Part shown: positions 44,413 to 56,081 of the stretch, piece by piece
How the letters are laid out: every line of letters begins with the position of its first letter
Position numbering within the stretch: the stretch's first letter is position 1
Assembly (NCBI RefSeq): GCF_026241515.1
Contig: NZ_JAPHPW010000012.1
Location: 87,713 to 151,712 of the forward strand
DNA from: Vibrio sp. 14G-20
GTDB taxonomy: Bacteria; Pseudomonadota; Gammaproteobacteria; Enterobacterales; Vibrionaceae
Length of the DNA: 64,000 nucleotides
Reading direction: 5' to 3'
Made by a program: the position numbers and the translations under genes
Notes under the pieces: generated by a model
What the model saw: only the letters and a program-made list of their open reading frames with translations
The model's database searches: none
Told to the model about the DNA's origin: nothing

Positions 44413-45999
44413 TTATACTTCAACTGAACGGCTAACTTTGTCTTCAACAGAGTTATCGTTTTGTTCGAAGTGGTAACGGCCTGTCTTTAAGCTACTTGGA
44501 CCTTTACGTGCGAATTTCAGCATTAGGTAAACTTCAGCAATCAGGAACACTGTGTACAGTGCAAGAATCGCGAATAGAGAAGTCCAAAGCTGTTCAATAG
44601 TCAGTGCTGATGCAGCAACGTTAACCGGTAGGATTTCACCAACCGCCCATGGCTGACGACCAAACTCAGCAACGAACCAACCTGCTTCAATCGCAATCCA
44701 AGGTAGTGGGATTGAGAATAGCGCCGCTTTAAGTACCCATGGTTTCTGTTCGATCTTCTGACGACACGTTTGAACAAACGCCGCACCGAATACAAACAGC
44801 ATGATGAAGCCACAAGCAACCATCAGACGGAATGACCAGAATAGAGGCCAAACAGTTGGGATAGAATCATCCGCAGCCATTTGGATTTGGTCTTCTGTTG
44901 CATCAACAACGTCGTCTGTGTAGCGCTTAAGAAGCAGACCGTAACCTAGGTCACCTTTCACTTCGTCGAACGCTGCGATGTTTTCTTCAGACTTATCGCC
45001 TGAACGTAGCTTTTCAAGCAACTCGTATGCGTACATACCAGTGCGGATACGATCAACGTGATCATCACGTAAGTCACGTAGGCCCGTTACTTCAGTATCA
45101 AGCGAACGCGTTGCGATGATGCCCATTACGTATGGGATTTTAATTGCGTAGTCAGTATTCATTGTTTCTTGGTTTGGAATACCAAAAACAGTAAATGCGG
45201 CTGGTGCTTCTTCAGTGTGCCACTCGGCTTCTACCGCAGCGAGCTTCACTTTTTGAACTTCACCAAGCTCGTAGCCAGATTCATCACCTAGTACGATTAC
45301 TGACAGGATCGCCGCCATACCGAAAGATGCTGCAATCGCAAAAGAGCGACGAGCAAAGGCAAGGTCACGACCTTTAAGAATGTAGTATGAACTGATACCA
45401 AGGATGAACATTGCACCCGTAGTGTAACCAGACGCTACTGTGTGTACGAATTTAACCTGCGCTACTGGGTTTAGGACAACTTCAGCGAAGCTCACCATTT
45501 CCATACGCATGGTTTCAAAGTTAAATTCCGCACCCACTGGGTTTTGCATCCAGCCGTTTGCTACCAAGATCCATAGCGCTGAGAAGTTAGAGCCAAGTGC
45601 TACTAACCACGTTACCGCTAAGTGCTGACGCTTTGACAATCTGTCCCAACCGAAGAAGAAAAGACCAACAAAAGTAGACTCTAGGAAGAATGCAACAAGC
45701 GCTTCAATAGCTAGCGGAGCACCGAAGATGTCTCCAACGTAGTGAGAATAGTAAGACCAGTTTGTACCAAACTGAAACTCCATGGTTAAGCCTGTCGCTA
45801 CACCAAGAGCAAAGTTAATACCAAACAATTTACCCCAGAACTTGGTCATGTCCTTGTAAATTTGTTTGCCCGTCATTACATATACTGACTCCATAATGGC
45901 AAGAAGAAATGCCATACCTAAGGTCAGTGGAACAAATAGGAAGTGATACATCGCTGTAAATGCAAACTGCAATCGCGACAGATCAACAACATCAATCAT
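44413..45999 (-). CDS. cydA: Cytochrome bd ubiquinol oxidase subunit I (CydA)
   Basis: About 528 residues, nine membrane helices. The start ATG at 45999 has AAGGAG 7 bases upstream and gives '[20 protein letters not shown]', in which the haem b595 axial His is visible; the upstream in-frame ATG would add ten residues and lacks support. '[13 protein letters not shown]' and the long periplasmic Q-loop (residues about 255-390) place it in the long Q-loop class, as in E. coli. It is the first gene of the cyd operon. A consensus FNR box lies about 216-229 bases upstream. Confidence 0.96.
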   Translation of the reverse strand: MIDVVDLSRLQFAFTAMYHFLFVPLTLGMAFLLAIMESVYVMTGKQIYKDMTKFWGKLFGINFALGVATGLTMEFQFGTNWSYYSHYVGDIFGAPLAIEALVAFFLESTFVGLFFFGWDRLSKRQHLAVTWLVALGSNFSALWILVANGWMQNPVGAEFNFETMRMEMVSFAEVVLNPVAQVKFVHTVASGYTTGAMFILGISSYYILKGRDLAFARRSFAIAASFGMAAILSVIVLGDESGYELGEVQKVKLAAVEAEWHTEEAPAAFTVFGIPNQETMNTDYAIKIPYVMGIIATRSLDTEVTGLRDLRDDHVDRIRTGMYAYELLEKLRSGDKSEENIAAFDEVKGDLGYGLLLKRYTDDVVDATEDQIQMAADDSIPTVWPLFWSFRLMVACGFIMLFVFGAAFVQTCRQKIEQKPWVLKAALFSIPLPWIAIEAGWFVAEFGRQPWAVGEILPVNVAASALTIEQLWTSLFAILALYTVFLIAEVYLMLKFARKGPSSLKTGRYHFEQNDNSVEDKVSRSVEV

Positions 46000-46509
46000 G
46001 GTAACTCCTTTGTGTCGGCTGAATGACACTTGTGTGATTATTCACCGCAAAAATCCATGTTAAAACAATTTATGTAATTGTTATTACAAATTGAAATTTG
46101 TAGCAAAAACGTACCGTTATAGTTAGATTATTGTTAAGCATGAGCTAATATAGCTGGCGCTAATATTACTGGTAAAATCAGTATGTTTCAAAAGGTTTAT
46201 AGGAGAAGTCTGCGTTGATTTGTATCAATTTTATTCAAGCAAATTAGAGTTATTTTTAAACAATCATGATTAAAATCACACCAATTTTAGCCTTGTTAAT
46301 AACCGCGCATGATATCTGTGACAAAAGCTCAGCACCACCTCAACATACCAATTACAACTACCTATAAAGTATTAACAAAAGATATGACAGTTTATTTCAT
46401 TTTTTGTTATCCAAATCAAACTTGGAATCAAAGTTTCCATTTTTGAATTTCGATAATTCGCCTTTTTATCGATTTGCTCAAAGAGTTGTTATTCAATAAA
46501 AACCAAAAA
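46000..46509. other. 510-base regulatory region upstream of cydA
   Basis: No gene is seen. It is AT-rich and holds the cyd promoter on the minus strand: a consensus FNR box (46215-46228), a weaker FNR-like TGAT-TAAA-ATCA (46267-46278), and a perfect 7-bp inverted repeat ACAAATT-GA-AATTTGT (46086-46101). The far end holds the ruvB terminator. Confidence 0.75.
46215..46228 (-). promoter_or_regulatory. Consensus FNR/CRP-family site TTGATTTGTATCAA
   Basis: Perfect match to the FNR consensus TTGAT-N4-ATCAA, about 216-229 bases upstream of the cydA start. In E. coli FNR and ArcA control cydAB; here the site is a candidate for the same kind of oxygen control. Position well upstream of the coding start suggests either a long leader or a far-upstream repressor site. 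Confidence 0.8.
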
Positions 46510-46534
46510 ATCCCAGCGCTTATGCAACTGGGAT
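46510..46534 (-). terminator. Terminator of ruvB
   Basis: Stem ATCCCAG / CTGGGAT, with 11-base loop and T6 on the minus strand; 18 bases after the ruvB stop codon. Confidence 0.88.
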
Positions 46535-46551
46535 CTTTAGAAATGAATAAT

Positions 46552-47568
46552 TTAACGATTAGACGGTTTATCTATTCCAAAGTGTAAATACGCTCTGTCG
46601 GTCGCGATTCGACCTCTTGGCGTTCTTTGTAAGTAACCTTGCTGAATCAAGTAAGGCTCCAACACATCTTCAATGGTGTCTCTCTCTTCACCAATCGCAG
46701 CTGCCATGTTGTCGATACCAACCGGACCACCGCCAAACTTCTCCATGATTGCAAGCAGAAGCTTTCTATCCATGTAGTCAAAGCCTTTGGCGTCAACGTC
46801 CAGCATGTTGAGTGCTTTATCTGCAACGTCTGGGCAAATATGTCCATCGCCTTTCACTTCCGCATAGTCACGAACACGACGTAGTAAACGGTTAGCAATA
46901 CGTGGTGTACCACGCGCACGGCGAGCAATTTCTAATGCACCTTCAGACTCCAGAGATAGGCCAAGGCAATCCGCGCTGCGTTGAACGATATTTTGAAGAT
47001 CTTCTACTTTGTAGTACTCAAGACGCTGGGTAATGCCGAAGCGGTCACGTAACGGAGACGTCAGTGAGCCAGCGCGAGTGGTTGCGCCAATCAAAGTGAA
47101 AGGAGGAAGATCAATCTTGATAGAACGTGCCGCAGGGCCTTCACCAATCATGATATCCAATTGGTAGTCTTCCATCGCAGGATAAAGCACCTCTTCAACC
47201 ACAGGGCTCAAACGGTGGATTTCATCAATGAACAGAACGTCATTTTCTTCAAGGTTAGTCAGTAGCGCCGCAAGGTCACCGGCTTTCTCAAGAACAGGGC
47301 CTGAAGTGGTACGGATGCTCACATCCATTTCATTGGCAACAATGTTTGCCAACGTGGTTTTACCTAAACCGGGAGGGCCAAAAATCAACAGATGATCCAG
47401 AGCTTCATTTCGCATTTGAGCGGCTTGAATGAAAATCTCCATCTGGTTACGAACGTGGTCCTGACCTTGATAGTCGGCTAGCGCCTTTGGACGTATTGCA
47501 CGGTCGATAACATCTTCATCTTTAAAGACCGGATTATCCGGTGCAATCAGGCGATCGGCTTCAATCAT
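46552..47568 (-). CDS. ruvB: Holliday junction helicase motor RuvB
   Basis: A 338-residue AAA+ ATPase. Walker A '[14 protein letters not shown]', Walker B '[15 protein letters not shown]', sensor I '[19 protein letters not shown]' and the C-terminal winged helix ('[20 protein letters not shown]') are all present. It drives branch migration with RuvA. Length matches the family (336-346). It follows ruvA by 103 bases on the same strand and ends in a strong terminator. Confidence 0.97.
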   Translation of the reverse strand: MIEADRLIAPDNPVFKDEDVIDRAIRPKALADYQGQDHVRNQMEIFIQAAQMRNEALDHLLIFGPPGLGKTTLANIVANEMDVSIRTTSGPVLEKAGDLAALLTNLEENDVLFIDEIHRLSPVVEEVLYPAMEDYQLDIMIGEGPAARSIKIDLPPFTLIGATTRAGSLTSPLRDRFGITQRLEYYKVEDLQNIVQRSADCLGLSLESEGALEIARRARGTPRIANRLLRRVRDYAEVKGDGHICPDVADKALNMLDVDAKGFDYMDRKLLLAIMEKFGGGPVGIDNMAAAIGEERDTIEDVLEPYLIQQGYLQRTPRGRIATDRAYLHFGIDKPSNR

Positions 47569-47671
47569 AAATTCTGTTATTCCTAACTCTGCTCTTCCTG
47601 ACTCTGCGCTTCTTGACTCTGTGTAAAGGCAAAGTGAATGAGTCTATTTTGTAGAACAAGTATATGAGGTA

Positions 47672-48283
47672 TTAAACCATCGACTTTAGTGCTTCGCGAA
47701 TCAATTGTTCACTTGTCATGCCATCTTTAGCCACTTGAGCAACAACTTTAGAGGCTTGAGTCGGTTTATAACCCAACGCAAGTAGTGCGCTTACCGCTTC
47801 TTCTTCAGCATCGTGAACCGCTGGCATCGAGTCCATTGGCGCAGCATCCGTTGCAGGCGTAAACAGATCACCTGCGCCCCACCCTTTCAGGCGGTCTTTC
47901 ATTTCAACAACCAGACGTTCTGCGGTTTTCTTACCCACACCCGGCAGTTTAACCAGCGTAGAGATATCTTCACGTTCAACACTCTGAACAAACTGGCTAG
48001 CGGTCATGCCTGAAAGTATGCCAAGACCTAGCTTAGGACCTACACCATTTGCTTTGATGACTTCACGGAACAGAGCACGCTCTTTTACCGTATTGAAACC
48101 ATAAAGTAGCTGCGCATCTTCACGTACGACAAAGTGAGTGTAGATAATTGCCTCTTCGCCAACGTTTGGTAATTCATAAAAACAGCTCATTGGCATTTGT
48201 ACTTCATAACCAACACCACTGACTTCGATTAGCAACTCTGGTGGCTGTTTTTCTATTAATGTACCGCGTAGGCGTCCGATCAC
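47672..48283 (-). CDS. ruvA: Holliday junction-binding protein RuvA
   Basis: A 203-residue protein with the OB-fold start '[20 protein letters not shown]', two helix-hairpin-helix motifs ('[14 protein letters not shown]' and '[19 protein letters not shown]') and a C-terminal RuvB-binding three-helix domain ('[16 protein letters not shown]'). It forms a tetramer on four-way junctions. It is not directly next to ruvC here: a chemoreceptor gene and its terminator lie between. Confidence 0.97.
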   Translation of the reverse strand: MIGRLRGTLIEKQPPELLIEVSGVGYEVQMPMSCFYELPNVGEEAIIYTHFVVREDAQLLYGFNTVKERALFREVIKANGVGPKLGLGILSGMTASQFVQSVEREDISTLVKLPGVGKKTAERLVVEMKDRLKGWGAGDLFTPATDAAPMDSMPAVHDAEEEAVSALLALGYKPTQASKVVAQVAKDGMTSEQLIREALKSMV

Positions 48284-48326
48284 AATTCACTCTCTTGATG
48301 GAATATTATTTGAGGGACAGAATATA

Positions 48327-48354
48327 AAAGAACTGGATGCTTATCCAGTTCTTT
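48327..48354 (-). terminator. Terminator of the chemoreceptor gene, upstream of ruvA
   Basis: Perfect 11-bp stem AAAGAACTGGA / TCCAGTTCTTT with a 6-base loop and T4 on the minus strand. It blocks read-through from the chemoreceptor into ruvA, so ruvAB needs its own promoter. Confidence 0.82.
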
Positions 48355-48375
48355 GTGTTTATTAAGGTGATTTAT

Positions 48376-49836
48376 TTAAGCTTGCTTAGCTTGGGAAACC
48401 ACACTATTCAGGCTTTCAACCAGTTCTTTTACCGAAGCAACATGGCCTGTTAATTCAGAACCATAATTGGCCACTAGGCCTGAGACAGATTTAGTTTCCG
48501 CGACACTTTGCGCCACTTCTGAACTCGCGAGATCGAGCTCTTTCAGAGAATTCATTTGCATCGCCATAATGTTGGTCAGCTGATTAACGTCAGTCGAGAT
48601 CGTTTGCACCTCTGAGATGATGCCGTTCATCTCATTCGCCGTCGTCTCAATAATCGCTCGGCCATGCTCCACTTCGTCTTTACTGCGGTCCAACAAGGTT
48701 CGAATTTCTATTGCGGAATGACTGCTTTTTGCCGATAGCTCTCTCACTTGATCGGCCACCACAGCAAAGCCTCGTCCCTGTTCACCTGCGCGAGCTGCTT
48801 CTATGGCCGCGTTTAATGCCAACAAGTTAGTTTGTTCCGCGACAGAAGTAATCAAATCGGCGACTTTCATGATCTCTTGATTACTTTGAATGATCTGAGT
48901 GATTGCACTGGTTGAGGCTTCTAATGACTCAGAGCTCTTTTGCGCTTTCTCGCCAACCGCTTCACTGCGTTCTTTCAGTTCACCGACAAATGAATTGGAC
49001 TCTTCGATGCCTTGGGTCATTTGATGCAATTGTTGGCTCATCTGTTCTGCGGCACTGGCTTGAGATTCACAGTTGATGTTCAGCACTTCAACTTGAGAAT
49101 GTAAGTCTCGCGACTGTTGGTCTAGATGCACAGACACACCCTGTAAGCTTTCCGAATTCGAATTAGCTTGGTCAAGCACGACTGACAGACGCCCTTCACT
49201 TTGAGTCGCTTGATTGGCAATCTGTTGGCTTTCTGAAATCGCTTCTTCGGCCATTTCGATTGCGACCTCTTTTTGCTTGGCCGTAAACGCTTGAGCAATG
49301 CAAATCACCACCAGCGGCATGATCACACCAGACCAGGTTTCAACCACCACCGCTTCCGGAGTAAGTACTAACTGCGGAAATTCAAATCCATCAAGATGAG
49401 CTGAGGTCATCACTAATGAAACACCGATAACCAACCCACTCCACACCAAGGCCACAATTCGTGTTCCTGATAAGAAAAAAGCGACCACCAACAAAGGTAC
49501 CCAATAAGCTTGAGTGGAAGCCACAACCCCTCCGCTTTGATAAATGATGTTCAACGCGTGGACAGCCATGCCGACAAAACCAAAGTTAAGTGCAAGGCTC
49601 GGCTTACTCGTCACACGAAGTAGCAGTGCAGAGATCAGTTCGAATACGATAAGAAATACAGATGTGGCGATCAGAAGTTGCTCTTCATGTTTAGTCCACT
49701 TGATTAAGCTATAGACACCCACGAAGAATGCGATAAAAGTGAAGAGTAGTAAGATATCGGCTTGTCTGACTTCGTTGTTACTCCACCCGTTACTTTTGGG
49801 TAGAAACAGCGCGCGCCACAGCTTGATTGGGTTCAT
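48376..49836 (-). CDS. Methyl-accepting chemotaxis protein with polytopic N-terminus
   Basis: A 486-residue chemoreceptor. The N-terminal 185 residues form five to six hydrophobic helices without a large periplasmic ligand domain, so it may sense membrane state, an internal signal or a small hydrophobic cue. A long coiled coil begins near residue 190. The signalling tip is '[20 protein letters not shown]' followed by '[15 protein letters not shown]', the conserved MCP hairpin; methylatable Glu/Gln sites are likely on both sides. There is no HAMP signature. It lies between ruvC and ruvA and has its own terminator. There is no CheR-binding pentapeptide at the C-terminus. Confidence 0.9.
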   Translation of the reverse strand: MNPIKLWRALFLPKSNGWSNNEVRQADILLLFTFIAFFVGVYSLIKWTKHEEQLLIATSVFLIVFELISALLLRVTSKPSLALNFGFVGMAVHALNIIYQSGGVVASTQAYWVPLLVVAFFLSGTRIVALVWSGLVIGVSLVMTSAHLDGFEFPQLVLTPEAVVVETWSGVIMPLVVICIAQAFTAKQKEVAIEMAEEAISESQQIANQATQSEGRLSVVLDQANSNSESLQGVSVHLDQQSRDLHSQVEVLNINCESQASAAEQMSQQLHQMTQGIEESNSFVGELKERSEAVGEKAQKSSESLEASTSAITQIIQSNQEIMKVADLITSVAEQTNLLALNAAIEAARAGEQGRGFAVVADQVRELSAKSSHSAIEIRTLLDRSKDEVEHGRAIIETTANEMNGIISEVQTISTDVNQLTNIMAMQMNSLKELDLASSEVAQSVAETKSVSGLVANYGSELTGHVASVKELVESLNSVVSQAKQA

Positions 49837-49971
49837 CAGTGATCATCCTTGATTAACTTGTAAGACCTCCGACCAATGTTAATAACATGTTAAATGATAC
49901 GCAATGTTATTATCTGGGTTATGTTCGAAAGATCTCATTTCATCAAGGATTTAGCAGCGTATTGTTTTGAT

Positions 49972-49998
49972 ATGAGCCAAACCGAGCGTGAGGCTCAT
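49972..49998. repeat. Perfect inverted repeat between ruvC and the chemoreceptor gene
   Basis: ATGAGCC / GGCTCAT with a 13-base loop. No T-run on either strand, so it is probably not a classical terminator; it may be a 3' processing or operator element at the junction. Confidence 0.5.
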
Positions 49999-50051
49999 CA
50001 AGAGAATAGTTTTAAAAGGCAGAATGTTAGGAGCTAACAATAGAATGAGAT

Positions 50052-50573
50052 TTAACGGTAACGCCCTTTTCTTGCTCCTGTTGCTTTACCTGCAAGTGCG
50101 ACCAAGGTTTTATTGGTGTTAGCGTGAGTGATCGCTACGCCTAGAGCATCGGCTGCATCGGCTTGTGGCTTAGCGGGTAGTTTGAGCATACTCATCACCA
50201 TATTCTGAACCATAGACTTATCAGCACCACCATTACCTGTCACCGCTTGTTTGATCAAACGAGCCGCATATTCATGTACAGGCAAATCAGCATTCACCGC
50301 AGCTACAATCGCACTGCCACGCGCTTGGCCAAGTTTAAGTGCTGAATCGGCATTCTTCGCCATGAACACTTGTTCGATCGCGAATACGTCAGGCTGAAAC
50401 TGAGTAATGATCTCACTCACGCCCGCATAGATTTGCTTTAAACGACCTGGCAATTCTTTTTCGGAAGTGCGAATACAACCACTACCTAAATAATATAGAT
50501 GGCGACCATTTTGACGAATCACGCCATAGCCGGTAATGCGAGAGCCAGGGTCAATCCCTAAGATAATAGACAT
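50052..50573 (-). CDS. ruvC: Holliday junction resolvase RuvC
   Basis: A 173-residue endonuclease with the acidic catalytic residues visible: D8 in '[13 protein letters not shown]', Glu in '[11 protein letters not shown]', and the two Asp in '[15 protein letters not shown]'. It cuts four-way junctions after RuvAB branch migration. The start at 50573 gives the usual family N-terminus. It is about 215 bases upstream of a chemoreceptor gene rather than directly before ruvA. Confidence 0.96.
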   Translation of the reverse strand: MSIILGIDPGSRITGYGVIRQNGRHLYYLGSGCIRTSEKELPGRLKQIYAGVSEIITQFQPDVFAIEQVFMAKNADSALKLGQARGSAIVAAVNADLPVHEYAARLIKQAVTGNGGADKSMVQNMVMSMLKLPAKPQADAADALGVAITHANTNKTLVALAGKATGARKGRYR

Positions 50574-50633
50574 AACTTCAAATACTGATTATTTATACAT
50601 GCTTTATGAGCTTAGTATATCGAACGCAAAAAA

Positions 50634-50660
50634 AAATGCCCGTCAAATTAACGGGCATTT
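50634..50660 (-). terminator. Terminator of aspS
   Basis: Perfect 10-bp stem AAATGCCCGT / ACGGGCATTT with a 7-base loop and T8 on the minus strand; about 125 bases after the aspS stop. Confidence 0.9.
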
Positions 50661-50785
50661 CGTTGTTCTGCGAAAGAAAAAGTTCTATCAAAAACTAAGT
50701 TTTGTTGAAAGCTTAAGTGCTATCTAAAACTTAAGCTCTATCGAAAACTCACTGCTTGATTAGAAAGTTGAGCTTAATCGTTTGA

Positions 50786-52558
50786 TTAGTCTTCTTTCTT
50801 CGCTAAGTTAACAGCGATTGCTAGCTCTTCCAGTGATGCTGGGTTTGCTAGGCTTGGCGCGTCTGTTAATAGACATGCTGCAGCTGTTGTTTTCGGGAAT
50901 GCGATAACGTCACGGATGTTCTCTGTACCACAAAGAAGCATTGCTAAACGGTCAAGACCGAATGCTAGACCTGCGTGTGGTGGCGTGCCGTACTTAAGCG
51001 CTTCAAGTAGGAAACCGAACTTCTCTTGTTGTTCTTTAGCTTCGATACCTAGGATACCGAATACAGCCGTTTGCATTTCTGCGCTATGAATACGTACAGA
51101 ACCGCCGCCTACTTCGTAGCCGTTGATTACCATGTCATATGCATCAGAGTTAGCTGCCGCTGGATTTGCTTTTAGCTCTTCCGCGCTCACACCAAGTGGT
51201 GATGTGAATGGGTGGTGCATTGCGTGAAGGTTGCCTTCGCCATCTTCTTCGAACATTGGGAAATCAATAACCCAAAGAGGAGCCCACGCTTTCTTGTCTG
51301 TTAGCTCTAAGTCATCACCTAGCTTGATACGAAGTGCGCCCATTGCTTCAGCAACGATGTTCGCTTTATCTGCACCAAATAGGATGATATCGCCAGATTC
51401 AGCTTGAGTGCGCTCAAGAAGACCGTTGATTACGTCTTCGTTTAGGAACTTAGCAACTGGAGATTGGATACCTTCCATGCCAGCAGCACGGTCGTTAACC
51501 TTCATCCAAGCTAGACCTTTCGCGCCGTAGATACCTACGTGCTCTGCGTAACCGTCGATTTGCTTACGAGTCAGCTTAGCGCCACCCGGTACACGGATTA
51601 CTGCTACGCGACCTTTTTCGTCGTTCGCAGGGCCAGAGAATACTTTGAACTCTACATCTTTCAGTAAGTCAGCAACGTCTACTAGTTCTAGTGGGTTACG
51701 TAGATCTGGCTTATCAGAACCGAAACGACGAATCGCTTCAGAGAATGGCATTACTGGGAATTGACCCAGTTCAACATCTAGAAGCTCTTTCCACATATCG
51801 TGAACTAGCTTTTCAGTGATGTTACGCACTTCTTGAGAAGACAGAAACGATGTTTCGATATCGATTTGAGTAAATTCAGGCTGACGGTCAGCACGTAAAT
51901 CTTCATCACGGAAACATTTAACGATTTGGTAGTAACGGTCAAAACCAGACATCATCAGCAGTTGCTTGAACAGCTGAGGAGATTGAGGAAGTGCGTAGAA
52001 GCTACCTTTGTGAACACGGCTTGGTACTAGGTAGTCACGAGCACCTTCTGGAGTCGCTTTTGTTAGTACTGGCGTTTCAATGTCTAGGAATAGGTTCTCA
52101 TCAAGGAAACGACGAACGAAGCTAGAAGCACGTGCACGAAGCTTGATACGATCGCTCATCTCTGGACGACGAAGATCGATGTAACGGTACTTAAGGCGCT
52201 GCTCTTCAGAGTTCGTTTGGTTGAAGTCTAGTGGAAGCGCTTCTGAACGGTTGATGATCTCTAGACCAGTCGCGTAAAGTTCTACTTCACCAGTAGCCAT
52301 GTCTTTATTTACTTGGCTGTCCGGACGAACACGTACTTCACCAGTAAACTTGATGCAGAATTCATTACGCAGTTGGTTAGCGATCGGGAAGATATCTTTC
52401 ATATCTGGATCGACAACAACCTGAACGATGCCTTCACGATCACGCATATCAATAAAGATAAGACCGCCTAAATCACGGCGACGGTTTACCCAGCCGCACA
52501 ATTCTACAGTTTGTCCCGCCAGGGACTTGTTCAGGTTACCACAGTAATGGGTACGCAT
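50786..52558 (-). CDS. aspS: Aspartyl-tRNA synthetase AspS
   Basis: A 590-residue class II synthetase. The OB-fold starts '[20 protein letters not shown]' and continues with '[21 protein letters not shown]'; motif 2 is '[21 protein letters not shown]'-like (conserved FRDE), and motif 3 is '[13 protein letters not shown]'. The bacterial GAD insertion is present in the middle (about 290-420). It charges tRNA-Asp in the cytoplasm. It is upstream of ruvC, with no yebC between them. Confidence 0.97.
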   Translation of the reverse strand: MRTHYCGNLNKSLAGQTVELCGWVNRRRDLGGLIFIDMRDREGIVQVVVDPDMKDIFPIANQLRNEFCIKFTGEVRVRPDSQVNKDMATGEVELYATGLEIINRSEALPLDFNQTNSEEQRLKYRYIDLRRPEMSDRIKLRARASSFVRRFLDENLFLDIETPVLTKATPEGARDYLVPSRVHKGSFYALPQSPQLFKQLLMMSGFDRYYQIVKCFRDEDLRADRQPEFTQIDIETSFLSSQEVRNITEKLVHDMWKELLDVELGQFPVMPFSEAIRRFGSDKPDLRNPLELVDVADLLKDVEFKVFSGPANDEKGRVAVIRVPGGAKLTRKQIDGYAEHVGIYGAKGLAWMKVNDRAAGMEGIQSPVAKFLNEDVINGLLERTQAESGDIILFGADKANIVAEAMGALRIKLGDDLELTDKKAWAPLWVIDFPMFEEDGEGNLHAMHHPFTSPLGVSAEELKANPAAANSDAYDMVINGYEVGGGSVRIHSAEMQTAVFGILGIEAKEQQEKFGFLLEALKYGTPPHAGLAFGLDRLAMLLCGTENIRDVIAFPKTTAAACLLTDAPSLANPASLEELAIAVNLAKKED

Positions 52559-52872
52559 AATGAATTTCCCAATCTCTTAATTATTTACTAATTTCCAAGC
52601 TGTCAGTGGTCATTCCACACAACAGAGCAAAGGAACATTTATACGCGGAAACTCGCTTAAAATCGACCTTCCGCATTCGAATTTATTGTGTTTTATCTGG
52701 CTTTGCTGCTTTTTAGCCCATCAAGTGCGCAAAGATTCATCAAAACCGAAAAAATTGCGATAATTATATCTCGAAAGTACCTTAATCAGCAAAACTCTCG
52801 TACAGTAGATTTTCGTTTCAACCCAAAAACTTTTTGTAATGACTGATGGCGTGATGGATAACGGTGTAATAG
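52559..52872. other. 314-base divergent promoter region of aspS and the DUF72 gene
   Basis: No gene, repeat or strong hairpin is seen. It must contain the minus-strand aspS promoter and the plus-strand promoter of the yecE-like gene. Confidence 0.6.
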
Positions 52873-53778
52873 ATGGATGATCGTGTAATAACAACAGAAA
52901 CTTTACCTCTAAGACTTGGATTAACCATGTGGTCTCACTCTGAGTGGCAAAGTCAGTTCTATGGTAAGGGAACCAAGCCTGCTGAACGCTTAGAAAAGTA
53001 CACCCAAGTTTTTCATACCGTCGAGGGCAACACGACCTTTTACGCTACGCCAAGTATGTCTACCGTTCATAATTGGAAAGCCGCCAGTCACGATGATTTC
53101 AAGTTCACCTTCAAATTGCCCAAATTCATCACCCACCAGCAGCAACTCAGACACTGCCAAGCAGAGCTCAAAGAGTTCTTGATGACCATGTCGCCACTGC
53201 ACTACCGCATTGGTCAATGGACGATTCAGCTGCCGCACAGTTTTGAGCCCAGCATGCTGCCTGCCCTACAAAAGTTTTGCACCTTATTCCCAAAAGATAT
53301 GCAGCTTGGCGTCGAAGTTCGACACTTGGGTTTCTTTGATAAGGGCGATGCGGAAAAACGCTTCAACCAATGGCTGGTTGAGGAAGGCATCAATCGCATC
53401 ATTATGGACAGCCGCCCCGTTTTCTCTGCGCCACCCACCACAGAAGCGGTGATCGATGCGCATCAGAAAAAACCGCGTGTTCCTGTTCATGCCATAGCGA
53501 CTGCCAATAACCCGATGATTCGATTTATTGGTCACCCAGACCAAGAACCTAATATTGAGTTTTTTAAGCCTTGGTTTGCCAAAATCCCAAACTGGCTTAA
53601 TGAAGGCAAACAACCCTATTTAATGATCCACACCCCAGACAATAACCACGCGCCCGAACTTGCGATTGCTATCTATAAACGACTGCAAAAGCAAGTGTCT
53701 GAAAATACATCATTATTACTGCCCGATCTGGCTCAGTTTCCAGCTCAAAAAGGCAACCATCAAATCTCGATGTTTTAA
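52873..53778 (+). CDS. DUF72 (YecE) family protein
   Basis: A 301-residue protein of the DUF72/YecE family, a TIM-barrel-like fold of unknown function. Typical signs are 'RLGLTMWSHSEWQSQFYGKG', the 'VEGNTTFYATPS' region and 'GVEVRHLGFFD'. In E. coli yecE is also close to cmoA, so the context supports the assignment. The ATG at 52873 has no good ribosome site, and translation may be weak. It is 139 bases upstream of cmoA on the same strand. Confidence 0.85.
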   Translation: MDDRVITTETLPLRLGLTMWSHSEWQSQFYGKGTKPAERLEKYTQVFHTVEGNTTFYATPSMSTVHNWKAASHDDFKFTFKLPKFITHQQQLRHCQAELKEFLMTMSPLHYRIGQWTIQLPHSFEPSMLPALQKFCTLFPKDMQLGVEVRHLGFFDKGDAEKRFNQWLVEEGINRIIMDSRPVFSAPPTTEAVIDAHQKKPRVPVHAIATANNPMIRFIGHPDQEPNIEFFKPWFAKIPNWLNEGKQPYLMIHTPDNNHAPELAIAIYKRLQKQVSENTSLLLPDLAQFPAQKGNHQISMF

Positions 53779-53899
53779 CCCATCATCTTTGATTAACTTC
53801 GAACCTTGAGCTAAATCTCAGTTTTCGTGACAGTGGCGCTTTTTTTACGTAAAATACGTCCCCTTTTATTTGGTACGAATTTTGTGCCAATTACGCTGA

Positions 53900-54646
<747 letters not shown>

Positions 54647-54681
54647 ACATTTGCAATTACGTAACAGTCGCGACACCTAAA

Positions 54682-54750
54682 ATGTCATCCTCAAGAGCGA
54701 GGAACGAGCGAATTGGGGATCTCTTATCAAACACGATACACGAGATTCTC
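54682..54750 (+). repeat. Intergenic repeat-like element between cmoA and cmoB
   Basis: The segment reads ATGTCATCCTCAAGAGCGAG and GAACGAGCGAATTGGGGATC; it contains a GGGGATCTC / GAGATTCTC stem with G-U pairs and an 18-base loop. In my memory, very similar 'TGTCATTCC...GAGGAACGAG...GGGAATCTC' elements are scattered through intergenic regions of Vibrio genomes. It splits cmoA and cmoB, usually close together. Assignment as a dispersed repeat is from recall and from the shape, not from a search. Confidence 0.55.
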
Positions 54751-54820
54751 TAGCATGTTTGTCCACACTCTTAATCGAGTGATAAATTTAATTTCTACAC
54801 CACCAACTCAGTGAAAACCT

Positions 54821-55792
54821 ATGTTTAATTTTGCCAATTTTTATCAACTTATTGCCCAAGATACTCGCCTTCAGCCGTGGCTAAATGTACTGCCACAGCA
54901 ACTGACCGATTGGCAAAATGCAGAGCACGGTGACTTCGACCGCTGGTTGCGTGCACTAAACAAGATTCCACAAGGTGTGCCAGACCAAGTTGATCTAAAA
55001 AACTCAGTGACGATTGGTAGCTCAACACCGTTTCACACGGGCGAGCTTAAAAAGTTAGAAAGCCTATTAAAGACGTTCCACCCATGGAGAAAAGGCCCTT
55101 ACACGGTTCACGATATCCATATCGATACTGAGTGGCGCAGTGACTGGAAATGGGATCGTGTGCTTCCACATATCTCTCCATTGAAAAACCGTTCGGTTCT
55201 CGATGTAGGTTGTGGCAATGGTTACCACATGTGGCGCATGCTGGGTGAAGGTGCCCGCTTAACGGTTGGTATCGATCCTTCTCACCTGTTCTTGGTTCAG
55301 TTTGAAGCGATTCGTAAGTTGATGGGCGATGACCAACGAGCTCACCTATTACCTCTAGGTATTGAGCAGCTGCCAAAGCTAGAAGCCTACGACACGGTAT
55401 TCAGCATGGGCGTGCTTTACCATCGTCGTTCACCACTGGACCACTTGATTCAACTAAAAGACCAATTGGTGTCTGGCGGTGAACTGGTTCTTGAAACCTT
55501 GGTTATCGAAGGCGACGAAAATGCGGTACTGGTTCCGGTTGACCGTTACGCGCAAATGAGAAACGTCTACTTCTTCCCTTCAGCTCGCGCACTGAAACGC
55601 TGGCTAGAACAAGTTGGTTTTGAAGACGTACGAATCGTTGACGAAAATGTCACAACGATTGGTGAACAACGCACCACCGAATGGATGACACACAACTCTC
55701 TTCCAGATTACCTCGATCCGAACGATCCAAGTAAAACGGTTGAAGGTCACCCTGCACCGAGACGTGCGATTTTGGTAGCAACAAAACCATAG
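54821..55792 (+). CDS. cmoB: CmoB, tRNA U34 carboxymethyltransferase
   Basis: A 323-residue enzyme that transfers the carboxymethyl group of carboxy-SAM to 5-hydroxyuridine at the tRNA wobble position. '[18 protein letters not shown]' is the SAM-binding motif; '[19 protein letters not shown]' precedes it and is CmoB-specific, and '[11 protein letters not shown]' follows. Length agrees with the family (about 323). The gap to cmoA is 174 bases. Confidence 0.95.
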   Translation: MFNFANFYQLIAQDTRLQPWLNVLPQQLTDWQNAEHGDFDRWLRALNKIPQGVPDQVDLKNSVTIGSSTPFHTGELKKLESLLKTFHPWRKGPYTVHDIHIDTEWRSDWKWDRVLPHISPLKNRSVLDVGCGNGYHMWRMLGEGARLTVGIDPSHLFLVQFEAIRKLMGDDQRAHLLPLGIEQLPKLEAYDTVFSMGVLYHRRSPLDHLIQLKDQLVSGGELVLETLVIEGDENAVLVPVDRYAQMRNVYFFPSARALKRWLEQVGFEDVRIVDENVTTIGEQRTTEWMTHNSLPDYLDPNDPSKTVEGHPAPRRAILVATKP

Positions 55793-56025
55793 ATTTATCG
55801 CCCGACAAGCTGTGGCATATTGAATAAATAAAACACAAGCCTATTAAGGCAGCAAAACAATTGCTTACATGGTCAAAAAGCCACCGTTAATTTCGCGGCA
55901 AACTTTGCTTCCTGAGCTCACGAATTGAACAAAAATTGACTTATGTTTAATAAGTGAGCTATTTCAAATAGCAATAATTGGCGTAGCGCTCACATTGCGA
56001 TTCAATATGACCAGACTCTTACAAT

Positions 56026-56049
56026 AGGATGCTTCACGCATCCTTTTTT
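56026..56049 (+). terminator. Rho-independent terminator upstream of the retropepsin operon
   Basis: AGGATGC, 5-base loop, GCATCCT and T6; the best single terminator in this region, 257 bases beyond cmoB. Confidence 0.9.
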
Positions 56050-56065
56050 GTAGGCTAAACTTCTA

Positions 56066-56081
56066 AATAGTCTGAACTATT
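56066..56081. promoter_or_regulatory. Inverted repeat AATAGT-CTGA-ACTATT before the retropepsin operon
   Basis: Perfect 6-bp arms with 4-base spacer, 24 bases upstream of the first ATG. It could be an operator; the spacing could also place it over the promoter. Confidence 0.4.

Noticed and set aside
48376..49836. Chemoreceptor gene carried in by an insertion sequence
   Set aside because: No transposase or IS ends flank it; the hairpin at its edge lacks a partner at the other side.
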